Notes: a model not told the origin generated them from the letters alone. A stretch of DNA of 64,000 bases from Kuschelorhynchus macadamiae (GCA_030620095.1 JAUTXW010000357.1:62001-126000), one strand, 5' to 3'. Shown: positions 23,290-34,281, counted from the first letter of the stretch. A program made the numbers and translations.

Positions 23290-26200
23290 TTATGTGTCTG
23301 CAAAATGAACACGTTTCCTCGAATAAGTTCGAAGGACTGGTAAATTTAAATTAAAACTAGGGGAATTTACAGGATTAGGGTTGGCATTTACACAAGGAGA
23401 ATCTGAATTTACATTTGCCGGAGGCAAAACTGGAGTGATATTTGCCAGAGGTAAAACTGGCGTGACATTTGCCAGAGGCAAAACAGAATTGTCACTTGCC
23501 GAAGGTAAATCTGGACTGACATTTGCCAGAGTCAAACCTGGCGTGTCACTGTCGTCACCAATAGTGTACGCTGGTTTCAACAGCTCAACCGAGATGGTCT
23601 TGCTTCTGCCATTTACCTCAATCTCAAAAATTCGTTCAGAAATTCTGCGAATTACTTTATGTGGGCCAGTGTATGGTCTTTCCAGACCTTTTTTGGCAAC
23701 TTTGCGCATAAAAACGTGAGTGCAAGTATGCAAATTTTTGTAATAAAATGGTCTCTTTTTTGATTTATGAGCCACAGGTACCGGACGTGTAAGCCTCATA
23801 TGAACGAAATTCGTTAATAAAAGTGATGGGATCAGGAGTAAAATCATCCCAAAGAAAAAATTCGCCGGGAAGACGAAGGGTTGTTCCAAACATAAATTCA
23901 GCGGGAGACGCCCCTGTGTCGAACCGGACATGCGAACGAAGACCTAAAAGTACAGTTGAAAGAGTGCGGGACCAATCGGAATCGGCATGACACATAATCG
24001 CTGCTTTTAAAACGCGGTGCCAACGCTCAATCATACCGTTAGATTGAGGGTGGTACGGAGTTGTTCTGATGCGCTCGCAACCAATTAGTGCCAGAAGTGA
24101 TTTAAATAACCGAGATTCGAACTGTGATCCCTGATCAGAAGTAATGCATCGAGGAGAACCGTAACGAGAGATCCAGGTATCATAAAAAGTTTTGGCTACA
24201 GTTTGAACAGTCATGTCTTTCATTGGCGCAGCCTCAGTCCAACGGGAGAATCGATCGACCATTGTTAGACAATACAAAAATCCTTGTGACGGGGGCAGAG
24301 GCCCAACTATGTCAATATGGACTTGGTCGAATCGCCCATCTGGAGTTACAAATTTTTCAGGAATAAGTTTGACATGGCGAGAAATTTTCGATTGTTGACA
24401 TTCGATACAACACTTGCACCATTTTGTTATATCTCGGTGCATGTTTGGCCAAACGTAACGCTGTCTGATCAAACGATCCGTTACTCTACCACTAGGGTGT
24501 GCCGGATTATGACACAAATGAAAAACACGCTTTCTAAGAGTCAAAGGAATGTACGGTCGAATTGTTTTTCTGGAGATGTCACAAAAAATTTCACAAAGAT
24601 CTGAATCCCACTGAATCTTCTTTAAGTTCAGAGAATGATTAGTGTTGTCAGTTAAATGTTTTAATTGCTCGTCATTTTCTTGAGCTTCCGATAATTCTTT
24701 AAGATCAAAATCTAAAGGAAAGTTAAACGCATCAATCCGCGACAGTGTGTCCGCGACAACATTTTTAGAGCCGGAAATATGCTCAATGTGCGTAGAAAAT
24801 TGCGCTATAAATGACAATTGTCGCGTTTGACGTGGAGAAGCTTTATCGGATCGCTGCATGAATGCATAAGTAAGTGGTTTATGGTCCGTGAGCATATGAA
24901 AATTAGAACCTTCTAACAAAAATCTGAAATATTTTATCGATTCATAAATTGCGGTTAACTCGCGATCATATGCGCTATAACGGGTTTGCGCCGGAGTAAA
25001 CTTACGGGAAAAGAACGCTAATGGTTCCCAAGAGCCATTATTTTCCTGTTCAAGGACAGCACCCATCGCAAAATCGGACGCGTCGGTAACTACACGCAAT
25101 AGAGCACCAGCTCTAGGATGGACGAGCATTGCGGCATTAGCAAAATCACTTTTGGTTTTTTCAAATGCCTCAATTAACACGTCCGTCCAGACAATTTCGC
25201 GCTTATCCCCTTTACGCGAATCAATAAACAAGGAATTGAGGACAGCTTGAGTTTCAGCTGCATGGGGAACATTTCTATGATAAAAATTGATCATGCCAAG
25301 ATATCGGCGCAGATCAGAAATAATTTTTGGTCTGGGAAATTCCACAATGGACTTGACCTTTTCTGGCATAGGGCGAATGCCCTGACTATTTATACAGTAA
25401 CCTAGAAATTCTAATTCATTCACTCCCAACACACATTTTTCAACATTCAAGCGAAGCTGAAACTGCTCAAGTCTTTTAAAAATAATACGAAGATGTTTAG
25501 AATGTTCTTCAGCAGAAGATGAAGCAATGAGAATATCATCTATATATACAAAAGTGAAATCTAGATCGCCCAAGGCTTTGTTAACATAACGTTGAAACGA
25601 TTGGCTCGCAATGCGAAGACCGAATGGCATAACCAAATATTCAAATAGGCCGAATGGCGTTATTACAGCCGTTTTTTCTACGTCTTCAGACGCCATAGGG
25701 ATTTGGTTATAAGCCTTGTGCAAATCTAGTGAAGAAAAGATTGTTTTCCCATGCAAATTTACAGTGCAATCATGTAAGTGAGGAGTTGGATATTTATCGG
25801 GTATAGTGACTGCGTTTAAACGTCGATAATCGCCACAAATCCGCCAACTACCATCTTTCTTCTTGACAAGATGAATGGGACTTGCCCAAGGACTGGACGA
25901 AGGACGACAAACCCCAGATTCAACTAAAGTCTTAAATTGTGCCTTAGCAGCCACCAGTTTCTCCTGGTTAAGGCGCCTAGCACGTTCTGCTACAGGAGGC
26001 CCCGTAGTCAAAATATGATGGAAAACATTATGGTTAGGAGGAGGAGATAAAGAAGAAGTTCCTGTAATTTTAGGAAACTCAGAAATAATCTCTGAAAATT
26101 TTGAGTTTGGAGAAAATGCATAAATGGAATGAATTGGCGCTGGTTTCAAGACAGCGAGGGAGAACACATCTGTGGAAGAATCGACCAGACGACGTCGTTT

Positions 26201-26532
26201 AAAATCCACAGACAACCCGTAAAATGATAAAAGATCCGCACCTATAATGGCGTATGGAACCGAAGCAATGTGAAAATTCCACCGAATTGGCCGTCGTAAT
26301 CCAAGATCCAATTCACGATATGCCTCTCCGAAAGTGTTAATACACGTGTTGTTTGCAGCAAAGAGCTTTAAATCAACAGTTTTACCCCTGACCTTATCAT
26401 CAGCAGGTAACAGCGAAATATCCGCCCCGGAATCGATTAAATACATGCCCCCGCCCAAACGGTCACGTACAAAGAGACGTTTTGAGAAACCCGAACTCCC
26501 ATCGGCCGTCTCCACCCGATGAGGTTCATCTA
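23290..26532 (-). pseudogene. pol: pol polyprotein (protease, RT, RNase H, integrase), one frameshift
   Basis: Copies the element's RNA into DNA and integrates it. In the 929-codon open frame (26554-23765): protease motif DSGA at residues 41-44; RT motifs WRICGDYRRLN (about 237), SSLDLHKAYNQI (about 274) and catalytic YIDD at 337-340; RNase H with DASDFAMGAVL; integrase zinc-binding HNPAH...CCIEC, then catalytic Asp in HIDIVGP, Asp in SDQGSQF and Glu in GMIERWHR. At about 23800 a one-base loss ends the frame early; the tail continues in the next frame (RPVPVAHKS, YTGPHKVIRRIS, a GPY-type module) to 23290. That tail also carries degenerate repeats of PLANVTPVL. Expression depends on -1 frameshifting from gag. 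Not translatable to full length as read. Confidence 0.95.
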
Positions 26533-26541
26533 GTTTTTTTG
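26530..26541 (-). promoter_or_regulatory. gag-pol -1 ribosomal frameshift site
   Basis: Minus strand reads CAAAAAAACTAG. In the gag frame this is C AA|A AAA AAC followed directly by the stop TAG, so A AAA AAC is a canonical slippery heptamer. A -1 slip yields LDEPHR, which is exactly the pol frame. No search for a downstream pseudoknot was possible. Confidence 0.8.
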
Positions 26542-27419
26542 GTTGTCTTTCCACTCTTGGTGCTTTTCACACCAAGCTCTACAAGACGTGGGATTATCTG
26601 GATATAAAGTGTGTGCTGGACACAAGGAAGAGTTACCTTTTTTATTTTTATCGCGATTTCGAGAAAATGAACGCGAACCTCTTTTGTTCACTTTCACTTC
26701 CAATTTCTCGACTTTCTTTGTTAAGGCCAAAATGGAACTTTTTATTTCCTTTAAATCAGAATCAGCCGAGGAAGACACAGGAACCTGTTTTGCAATTGCT
26801 GCAACATTATATTCAGCACCTAGAGCGCTATCCACGATGCGATCAGCAGCCTCAGCGATCATATTGAGATCAGTAGCTCCCGAGGCAACCAAAATGGCTC
26901 TATGAGCCTGCGGAAGTTGATCCAGAAAATCAAAGACGGTTTTCCATCCGTACCTACTTGACCTTTTAATAACTTTCTGAGTTTGGCTTCTTCAGAAACA
27001 GCATAAGTGGATATAATCCGTTGCTTAACCTGGTCATAAATGTCGCTAGGAGGAGGGGACAAGGTAATGATGTCTCTCACACAACCTAAAACCTCGACAT
27101 CTAGAGCTGCAAGAACTGTATCAGCTTTGGTAGCAGAAGACCTTAAATTGGCATTCCTCATGGACACCTCCGCCTGAATAAACCAAAGGGCTGGATCAAC
27201 CTGAGAAAATGGGGGTAACTTTGGGACACGATAATGGTCTAACCTAGGTACCACCGACGGGGCTGGAGAAGCACCCTGTCTACGAATAGCACCAGCATTC
27301 TGAGAAGTCTCTAACCGCTCTAACCGCTCAGTAAATTGCGCTTGAAGCTCCGCAACCAATGCTTCTGCTTTGTTTGCACGAGCAATGGCAGAAGCAAGAT
27401 CATCATTGGATTCAGCCAT
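26530..27419 (-). pseudogene. gag: gag capsid/nucleocapsid, one frameshift
   Basis: ATG at 27419 opens 186 codons with an N-terminal coiled-coil-like region (ANKAEALVAELQAQF) and a capsid-like part (PFSQVDPALWFIQAEVSM, KQRIISTYA). Near 26940 a single-base loss shifts the frame; the continuation (VASGATDLNMIAEAADRIV...) runs to a TAG at 26530-26532. The C-terminus has a basic stretch and a Cys-His-Cys-Cys arrangement, CPAH then CRAWC, instead of the usual CCHC knuckle, which is a known trait of the CsRn1 clade. As read, intact Gag cannot be made, although the rest of the element looks recent. Confidence 0.92.
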
Positions 27420-28099
27420 TATTGGTGAATAAAAGAGTATTTATTTATAAACAAGGTACCAAATAGTAAAACAAATATAAATAAAATATTGTTACCAATT
27501 AATAATACCAGTTAATAACATAAAAATAGTAACTTACCACTGCAAATAATACCAAAAATAGTAAAAATATACAATATTAACTACCAAATATTAAAAATAA
27601 TATATTATTACCAATAAATACTGGGAAAACTAGGGTTTTATCATGTTAAAACAACAAAAACATTTTTATTATCAAAATACCACTTATGGAAGAAATTGGA
27701 GAATGTCTGGCAACATCGCAAAAACACCCGACTTGTTTTCCTCTTCTTTTAATGGTTGACAGTTGACCTACTCCACCGGACCACATCAGGATCAGGTCTT
27801 GGATCAGGTCCGTCGAAACGAACACACCATGACATCCGTGACAGAACGGATGACAAGTGACAAAGCGTCATCAATTTAGCGGGAAAAAATACAGCCAAGC
27901 AGGAATTTGGGGCAATACTGCAAAAGCCCCACAAAGAAAATGCTAATTAAATACCTGTTATCATAGCCACTAAGCCCTGGAGCCCAAAAATGCTCTTCAA
28001 ACTTCGCAAATTACGATTTGCCGATCCACACCATGTCGGCTGTCAATCGGCGTCGTTGAGGATTGAAATTCAATCAATGATGAAATTACCAACGTATTC

Positions 28100-28117
28100 G
28101 GTAGTCTGGGGTCACCA
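28100..28117 (-). promoter_or_regulatory. Primer-binding site, tRNA-Trp type
   Basis: Minus strand reads TGGTGACCCCAGACTACC one base after the 5' LTR. The first ten bases match the 3' end of tRNA-Trp, the primer used by CsRn1-clade elements; the last eight diverge. Confidence 0.8.
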
Positions 28118-28118
28118 A

Positions 28119-28332
28119 TGTTGTGTTTATGCTGTTATTTCTCATCGGGTATTTGAAAGAAGTAAAACAACACCACTTTTAGATTAACATTTAGTTTTTA
28201 TTGCGAGCTGAAGCGCGGGCCGTGCAACTTGGTCAGAGAGAGAGACATTACCATTTTTACAAACTTAAGATCTTATCATTAGAAAAAGACAACATGTGAG
28301 AGTGAGAGAGACAGATATAACACTTCCCTACA
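28119..28332 (-). repeat. 5' LTR
   Basis: 214 bp. Plus-strand left end is TGTTG (TGTAG in the other LTR) and right end CTACA, followed by CAAT. Being the upstream LTR for a minus-strand element, it should drive transcription; a TATA-like box was not clearly seen. Confidence 0.96.
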
Positions 28333-28336
28333 CAAT

Positions 28337-28873
28337 GTACCAAATACACCATTCAGCACCTAGCGAGAGGAAGAAGAATTAGTAGAAAACGATCTTTGGC
28401 AGTTCAAGGGTCTAGTAACTGATGGAATCTCATTTTCATTTTAATGTTTTGTTGATTTTTGTTATTGATTATAAAACTGAAAAATTAAATATGACTTATT
28501 TTACTTACAACTCTCTCTTAGGAGTACGTATGGTGTTAACGTCAATTACACGGTGCTACTAAAAAAAATCTGATTGAATTTTTCAAGTGACCTAGTGCTA
28601 AGCTTTATTGTAATGGAGCTCGATTGTTAAATTAATATAATGTATAATAAGCGTGTCCGGTTGCCGAAAAACGCTTTTTACAATAAATTGTAAACACATT
28701 TTCAAACATGGTTTTAAATTATACTATATATAGTAAAACCTAAAACCATGTATAAAAATTATTTTTTTACACCCTCTCAATTTCTTTTGTTGTTAAAAAT
28801 CCGTTTTTTCGGACAACAGACATACTAATTACATTATGACAATTTAACAATCGAACACTATTAGAAAAAAGGG

Positions 28874-28876
<3 letters not shown>
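28337..28876. other. Non-coding stretch right of the LTR element
   Basis: No gene recognised. It is the continuation of the sequence interrupted by the LTR retrotransposon at CAAT. Confidence 0.4.

Positions 28877-28964
<88 letters not shown>
28877..28964. repeat. (TA)44 microsatellite
   Basis: An uninterrupted TA run of 88 bases abutting the left end of the 29-31 kb palindrome. The left palindrome end lacks the CAGTG present on the right end (CACTG-TA at 30975-30981), so the tract may have expanded from the TA target site and replaced it. Confidence 0.97.
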
Positions 28965-28965
<1 letters not shown>

Positions 28966-28968
<3 letters not shown>

Positions 28969-30979
28969 CAGCCAAATGGAATAAATTCGATAATAAATAA
29001 ATGGGGGCGTGTTCGGAAAAACGCTTGGACCCGTCGATTGGTATTTTTAGTTGCTCATTTTCTCCAATAAAAACTTTTTATACAGGGTGTGTCCTGTAAC
29101 AGTGGTCAATGCCAACTTTCTTATTTCAAATGCAACACCCCGGATATTATTTAATTTTTGGATTCTTTAGGAGATTCTAAACATATTTTATGTTCAATGT
29201 CCTATACCTATCTTCAACTATTTCGGCAATATTAAGTGTTTTCAAATTTATTGCAAAAATTAAGATTAAAAAAATAAAATTATTTATTTCTTCATAATGT
29301 ATAAACAAAAGTAAAAAGTTAATTTAGGAACTGTTGAATATGCTCGCCGCGAACGTCTTGGCAAATTCCTAATCTTAAATAGAAATTTCTTCTAACGTTA
29401 TTTAGCATCTCAGGCGTGACCGATCTAATCGCAAGCGTTATTCGTCTTCTTAAGTCAGCTAAGTCGAGGGGTTTAGTTTTGTATACAACATTTTTAATAT
29501 GTCCCCATAAGAAAAAGTCTAATGGCGTCAGATCAGGGGATCGCGCTGGCCATTCTATCGATCCTCGTCTCCCTATCCACCGATTTGGAAATATTCCGTT
29601 GAGGTACTGCCGGACATTAATTTGGTAATGGGGCGGTGCTCCATCTTGCTGAAACCATATCATATTCGCTGGAACTTGTGGGTTTGCTGGATCCGGATAC
29701 AAATTTGTCAAAGTTGGCACGACATTATTTTGGAGCAGTGCTAAATAATTATCGCCATTCAAATTGCCGTCAATGAAAAAGGGGCCTATGATATGATCCC
29801 TAACAATTCCTGCCCAAACATTAACCTTTTCAGGATATTGAGTCTGTTCTTCGCTGATCCAGTGAGGATTTTCCCTAGACCAATAGCGGCAATTTTGACG
29901 ATTTACATGACCGTGAATTGTAAAGGTTCACTCATCCGAAAACAAAACATGTTCTAATTGAATAACATTGTTATCTAACATAGCCATCATTTGTTCACAA
30001 AAATAAGTTCTCCTATCATAATCGTCTTCCATGAGCTCCTGAGTTGGTATCACTTTATAGGGATGCATCTTATTTTCTTTTAATGTTCGAATAATCGACG
30101 AATGGCTAATATCGAACATTGCGGCGGCTTGTCGACTAGAAATATGTGGGTTTTCCTCAAACTCAAGCATAATATCCAATTTAGTATCATCATTTATTGA
30201 ATTGGCAGCTGCTTTTTTTATCTGCCTCACATGTCCAAGCTCGCGAAACTGCTTTTCTATTTTACTAATTGTCCACTTCCACTTGTGTTCGTGTGTTATC
30301 TCCATAACCAATCATTTGTAGAATTGTTATTTTATGCATTTCTGTTAAATGAACCATTTTTCTGATATTAGGTATTATGCAGTTAACGAAATTCAAAAGA
30401 CTATGACACTGACACTGCCAACTACTGTCTTGCAAAGAGAAAGGCCAGGCATTTTACACAAAAGTAAACAAAACTTAAAAGTAAGCAAAACTGGCTCTTT
30501 TTGTTCCATATCAATAAAAAGGAACGCTAAAATGGTTTTTGCTTACATTCTTAATATGAAGACCTAAATGGTAAATAAGTATTGAGTGTGTTGTAGCGAA
30601 TTTTTGTAATCAAATAAATAGTTCAGTAACCAGAGCCACTTTCATGAATAATAATAAATTCGAAATAAATAAAATAAAAATAAATTTGAAAACACTTAAT
30701 ATTGCCGAAATAGTTGAAGATAGGTATAGGACATTGAACATAAAATATGTTTAGAATCTCCTAAAGAATCCAAAAATTAAATAATATCCGGGGTGTTGCA
30801 TTTGAAATAAGAAAGTTGGCATTGACCAGGACTGTTGACCACAGGACACACCCTGTATAAAAAGTTTTTATTGGAGAAAATGAGCAACTAAAAATACCAA
30901 TCGACGGGTCCAAGCGTTTTTCCGAACACGCCCCCATTTATTTATTATCGAATTTATTCCATTTGGCTGATACACACTG
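28966..30979. mobile_element. Mariner-like element (29083-30855) centred in an outer palindrome
   Basis: Inner ends CAGGGTGTGTCC / GGACACACCCTG are flanked by TA at 29081-29082 and 30856-30857. The inverted repeat does not stop there: the flanks TTGGTATTTTTAGTTGC... through AATAAAAACTTTTTATA are mirrored without a break out to GTATCAGCCAAATGG (28966) and its complement ending 30974, with CACACTG-TA beyond on the right. Arms are about 285-295 bp in total (28966-29250 and 30685-30979). Either the arms simply extend outward, or a mariner inserted at a TA lying exactly at the centre of a perfect palindrome (CTTTTTATATAAAAAG when one TA is removed). The core encodes a nearly intact transposase on the minus strand. 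Confidence 0.88.
29319..30357 (-). pseudogene. Mariner-like DD41D transposase, nearly intact
   Basis: ATG at 30357 begins MVHLTEMHKITILQMIGYGD; after about 25 codons a frameshift and small deletion lead into the frame ISKIEKQFRELGHVRQIKK (30311 onward). Motifs follow in order: SSRQAAAMFDISHSSIIRTL helix-turn-helix, HPYKVIPTQEL, HVLFSDE with the first catalytic Asp, a single in-frame TGA at 29928-29930, then VNVWAGIV, MIWFQQDGAPPH with the second Asp, WIGRRGSIEWPARSPDL and PLDFFLWG with the third Asp 41 residues on. The C-terminus ends GICQDVRGEHIQQFLN. One stop and one frameshift separate it from an active gene. It is the best preserved of the five DD(40-41)D transposases here. Confidence 0.92.
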
Positions 30980-30999
30980 TATATATATAGGCAATACAA

Positions 31000-31205
31000 A
31001 AAACAGGTTGAGAGTCAGTATTGGTCCAGGATCAGTTCTTATTATTGGACCCAGATACATTTCATATATTGGAGGTATATTGTGGAACAACATTGGTTCT
31101 AACCAGGATGCCAATATATTACAATAATGGGATAATATTTAAATAATCTGACGAAAACTTTCTGAACTAGCCAATATTGGACCAATAAATATGTGCTGCA
31201 GGGGA
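31000..31205. repeat. CCAATAT-rich repeat, right end of candidate TIR element
   Basis: Contains TATTGGTCC, ATTGGACCC, CCAATATTGGACCAATA and ends TGTGCTGCAGGGGA. The last 35 bases are an inverted match to the start of the block at 20753. Related in word content to the 110-bp repeat at 20.8-21.0 kb. Confidence 0.6.
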
Positions 31206-31209
31206 TATT

Positions 31210-32985
31210 TCGTTGTAAATGGTATAAGAACAACATAAATACTTATATTTTGTATCATACTTGTTGTGACATAAGAGAAAAAAAAACAGCCTCTAATAAA
31301 TAGTTATAGAATATCATCCAATTTTTTTCCTGAAGCAAATTTATTAATTACATTGTTTATATTTACCTTAATACTCTATGGATATGCAAGAGACCCAATT
31401 CAACAGGTCGCTCTGGTGTTATAATGTGTCCTAGCCATGTTTTTAGTCGTAATGTTCACGCAAAAATATGTAAATTACACATGAAGTTTGACCAGTCTGG
31501 GGGACGGGAAAGGGGTAATTACCTCATTACCCCTCACCGTAAAACCGCCCTTGATTGGCCTGACCCTAAATTTTAGAGTACGAGCCGTCACTGATGGTTA
31601 CATTCCGTTATATACAAGTTGTTCTAGCTCTATTTATACGCGAAATATCTTTACTGCTGTGTAAGATATAAAAACCTTTTAAGTCAAAATGTTCTACTAA
31701 AAAAAACTTCTCTTAGTTATCATTATCTTTATGCATACAGAATGTCTCAAAATTATATTTTCAATGATAACTTCGTTTTTCAAATAGAACACCTTTTATA
31801 ATATATTTCAATTAAATAGGTCTCTTCTTCTAAAAAGTTATCTTCAATGCTACTGTTATTAATATAGAGACATACTTCGTTGTTACATTATCTATAAAAT
31901 TGACAATAAATGTGTTATAAGAAGCAATATGTTAGAAAGAAGGAGAGAACAATATAAATGTCAATCAATACGAATACACTACCTCTTATGACAGGATTTT
32001 TGGGAATTTTCTCGGTTCTTAAAGACAAAGGCATCAAACCTAATATATTGTTAATCCGAAAGAAGTGGTCCATTTATTGAAACAATATTATATTAAAAAA
32101 AGAAAGTTGTATTGTAGCAGTACAATTGTCCTTTGTAATTGTATGCAACGTCATATAGACTTAAAGATTTGTTTGAAAATATTCTTGACGTATTGGCGGT
32201 TATAATAATTTTTATAATATAAAAATATTGTAGTTTTCGATAAATAATTTTAATTTAATAATTTAACAATTCGCCGAATTATTTTTATATTCTATAAAAT
32301 TAAGGTAACCGTTATGAGAGAATAGAGGGCAGATTATAATTCTAGGTAATTTTAACCAATAAATGGCCAAGAAGTATATGTTGTTTTAATCTTAGACATT
32401 CTAAGACAAACAGTTTCATATGAAAATGTGAACGTTGTGGTGGATTTCTTAACTTGAGAATATAAGATCCATTTTGTATTCTCTTTACCTTGGATTTCTT
32501 GTCCTGACAACATGTAAAGTTTTCAGAGGACAGTTTTCCTTCAAAATGTCATCTTTATAGTACCCATTTATCAAATTTGGGTAAGTTTTTCACCTTCTTA
32601 TTATTAAATTGATACTAATTATTATTTTTCTCTTATTAATAGTTTTCTTACCAAAAAAACGTAATCGAACATCTATGTTTTGAGATTTTTAAGAATGCAG
32701 TGACTAGAGTCATCTCAGCACTAAAGAACTTACTACAACAGTATATTCAGGGTACCAGGGCATGTACCAACCACCTTTGTAGCTAATTTGCACAGGTTAA
32801 ACTAATGACCTTGCTGCGTAAAACACAACCACAATCCACATGTAGGGACTATCTAGTTAAAAATTGTTTATTCTAGAAAACGCCACTCGGGGGTATAAGG
32901 GTTATATCTGAGCGGCCGGCCGTTGGTCGTTAGTCGTTATTTATGTTTTCCCGATGTTGCTGTGATTTTAGATTTGTCGATTATT
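31210..32985. other. AT-rich non-coding stretch
   Basis: No gene or element boundary recognised. Open frames here are short and without motif. Confidence 0.4.
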
Positions 32986-32990
32986 GTCTT

Positions 32991-34190
32991 TCATACTATT
33001 GGTAGTTTTAATGATTCAATTTTAATAGCTTCTCGGATCGTTCTGGTCTTATAGTGATCTTTATTGGCAATCTGCCTACATCCAGTGAAATTTATTTTGT
33101 GGCGGATTTCCTGATGATGTAGGAATAGAGCTGAGTTTGTTTGTCTGTTTCTGATGCCGAGTTTGTGCTCTTCTACCCTCGCTGATATTCGCCTGTTAGT
33201 TTGCCCAACGTACATCTTTTCACAGTCCTAGCACGGAATGCTGTATACTCCGTGGTTTTCCAATTTGATTTTGTTTTTTGGGTTGCCAAGTAGTTTACCT
33301 ATAGTTGTTTGTGGTTTGTGTATTATTTGTATGTTGTGTTTTCTAAGAATTCTTCCGATCTGTTGTGTTTTTTACATATGGTAAAACTACTTGTTGCCTT
33401 CCCTGTTTATATTTTTTGTTGTTCATTGTTCGGGAACCCTGTGCATTAATAGCTTTCTCTGGGGTGCGATTTGTGAAGCCAATTTTCTTTAAAACACTAG
33501 ATATTATTAAGTTCGTTTTGTCTCGTCTGTGTTTCAGTTAATCGCACGGTTCTGGATCTTAAGGTATTGGCGACAGCTTGAATTTGTGCTGCGTGATGAT
33601 GCGATCTTGCATTTAAATATCTGTTGGTATGTGTTGGTTTTCTGGCGTATTCAAAATATCCGTTATGCAATTTTTTGACCGAACATCTAAAGGTGAAAGT
33701 TTTTTTGTTTTCCTCTGTCTCTAAACATAAATTGTATTTCGGATGTACTGAATTTACGTGAGTCAGAAATGTTTCGAGCTCTGTATGTCCATGTTGCCAT
33801 TGTCATCAACATAACGAATCCATAATTTTGGTTTCACATTTGCTTTTTCAACAGCTCCTTTTTCGAAGTATCTATTTGTTTATACATTTGCCCGTTAAAT
33901 GAAAAATAAGCATTTTTAAGGTGATGCTCCAAGAGTTGTGTTATATGTACCTGGAAATCCTCGTTCATAGCAATCCTGTCCATTGCTTCGTCGATGGGAA
34001 TACTGAGGCACAACGACTTGACATCATCTTGATTTGCTGTGATATCGTCTTTTTCAAGAACGATGTCTCGTATAATTCGAGTGAAATGTTCTGAGTAGTA
34101 GGAGGTTTAACGGCCATTCGGGCAAATAATTCTGCCTTTGATAAGTTTATTCAGGTATAGGGTCCAAAAATCATGGACCATTATATCGAC
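32991..34190 (-). pseudogene. Decayed Penelope-like element (RT plus GIY-YIG endonuclease)
   Basis: Minus-strand fragments in order: LFARMAVKPPTTQNISL (about 34130-34080), KPKLWIRYVDD with the RT active site (about 33830-33800), HGHTELETFLTHV, KPTHTNRYLNA with HHHAAQIQAV (about 33640-33590), the connector IGKLLGNPKNKI (about 33300), GVYSIPC, then MYVGQTNRRISARVEEHK (33215-33160), the GIY-YIG nuclease motif with its catalytic Arg. This is the domain order of Penelope-like retroelements. Stops and frameshifts are frequent, including a TAG within the endonuclease just before the YVG motif. A hammerhead-like block lies at its 5' side and a second, inverted copy of its first 90 bp lies beyond that. 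Confidence 0.9.
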
Positions 34191-34208
34191 AAGCCTTTAA
34201 GCCTTTTT

Positions 34209-34281
34209 CATCATCTCTACAGGCACAATTGACGACGTTTCGCTCTTTTGGGGCCAATGCAGCCATATGGTAGAGATGATG
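34209..34281 (-). ncRNA. Hammerhead-like structured motif at the PLE 5' side
   Basis: CATCATCTCTAC (34209-34220) and GTAGAGATGATG (34270-34281) form a perfect 12-bp outer stem enclosing 49 nt. On the minus strand the enclosed part reads GCTGCATTGGCCCCAAAAG then AGCGAAACGTCGTC, with the GAAAC core of hammerheads in PLE terminal repeats. The 5' core is CTGCATT, not the canonical CUGANGA, so this would be a degraded or variant form. Confidence 0.4.

Larger units (their letters stand above)
22686..28332 (-). mobile_element. CsRn1-type Ty3/gypsy LTR retrotransposon, full length
   Basis: 5647 bp, minus-strand orientation, flanked by a 4-bp target duplication CAAT (22682-22685 and 28333-28336). Two 214-bp LTRs with TGTAG...CTACA ends, a primer-binding site, a polypurine tract, and gag and pol genes are all present. 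Assignment to the CsRn1 clade of Ty3/gypsy rests on three points: the primer site starts TGGTGACCCC, matching tRNA-Trp; the Gag nucleic-acid motif is Cys-His-Cys-Cys rather than CCHC; and the protease/RT/RNase H/integrase order. The LTRs differ at one position (A versus T at base 4), so insertion is recent, yet gag and pol each carry one frameshift. Confidence 0.96.
20753..31205. mobile_element. Candidate old TIR element hosting later insertions
   Basis: The ends TCCCCTGCAGCACA (20753) and TGTGCTGCAGGGGA (ending 31205) are inverted, both flanked by TA (20751-20752 and 31206-31207), and inverted similarity continues into TATTGGTCC. Both ends are rich in GGACCAATAT-like words. Subtracting the LTR retrotransposon (22686-28332) and the palindrome-plus-mariner block (28966-30979) leaves about 2.8 kb of original sequence. 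No transposase was recognised in the remainder, so it would be non-autonomous. The alternative is two separate, oppositely oriented copies of the same repeat. Confidence 0.45.

Noticed and set aside
23381..23719. Plus-strand frame with FARGKTGVTFARGKT repeats
   Set aside because: It is the antisense shadow of the repeats in the Pol C-terminus of the minus-strand LTR retrotransposon.
26543..26905. Plus-strand 120-codon frame
   Set aside because: Antisense to the gag C-terminus; no motif of its own.
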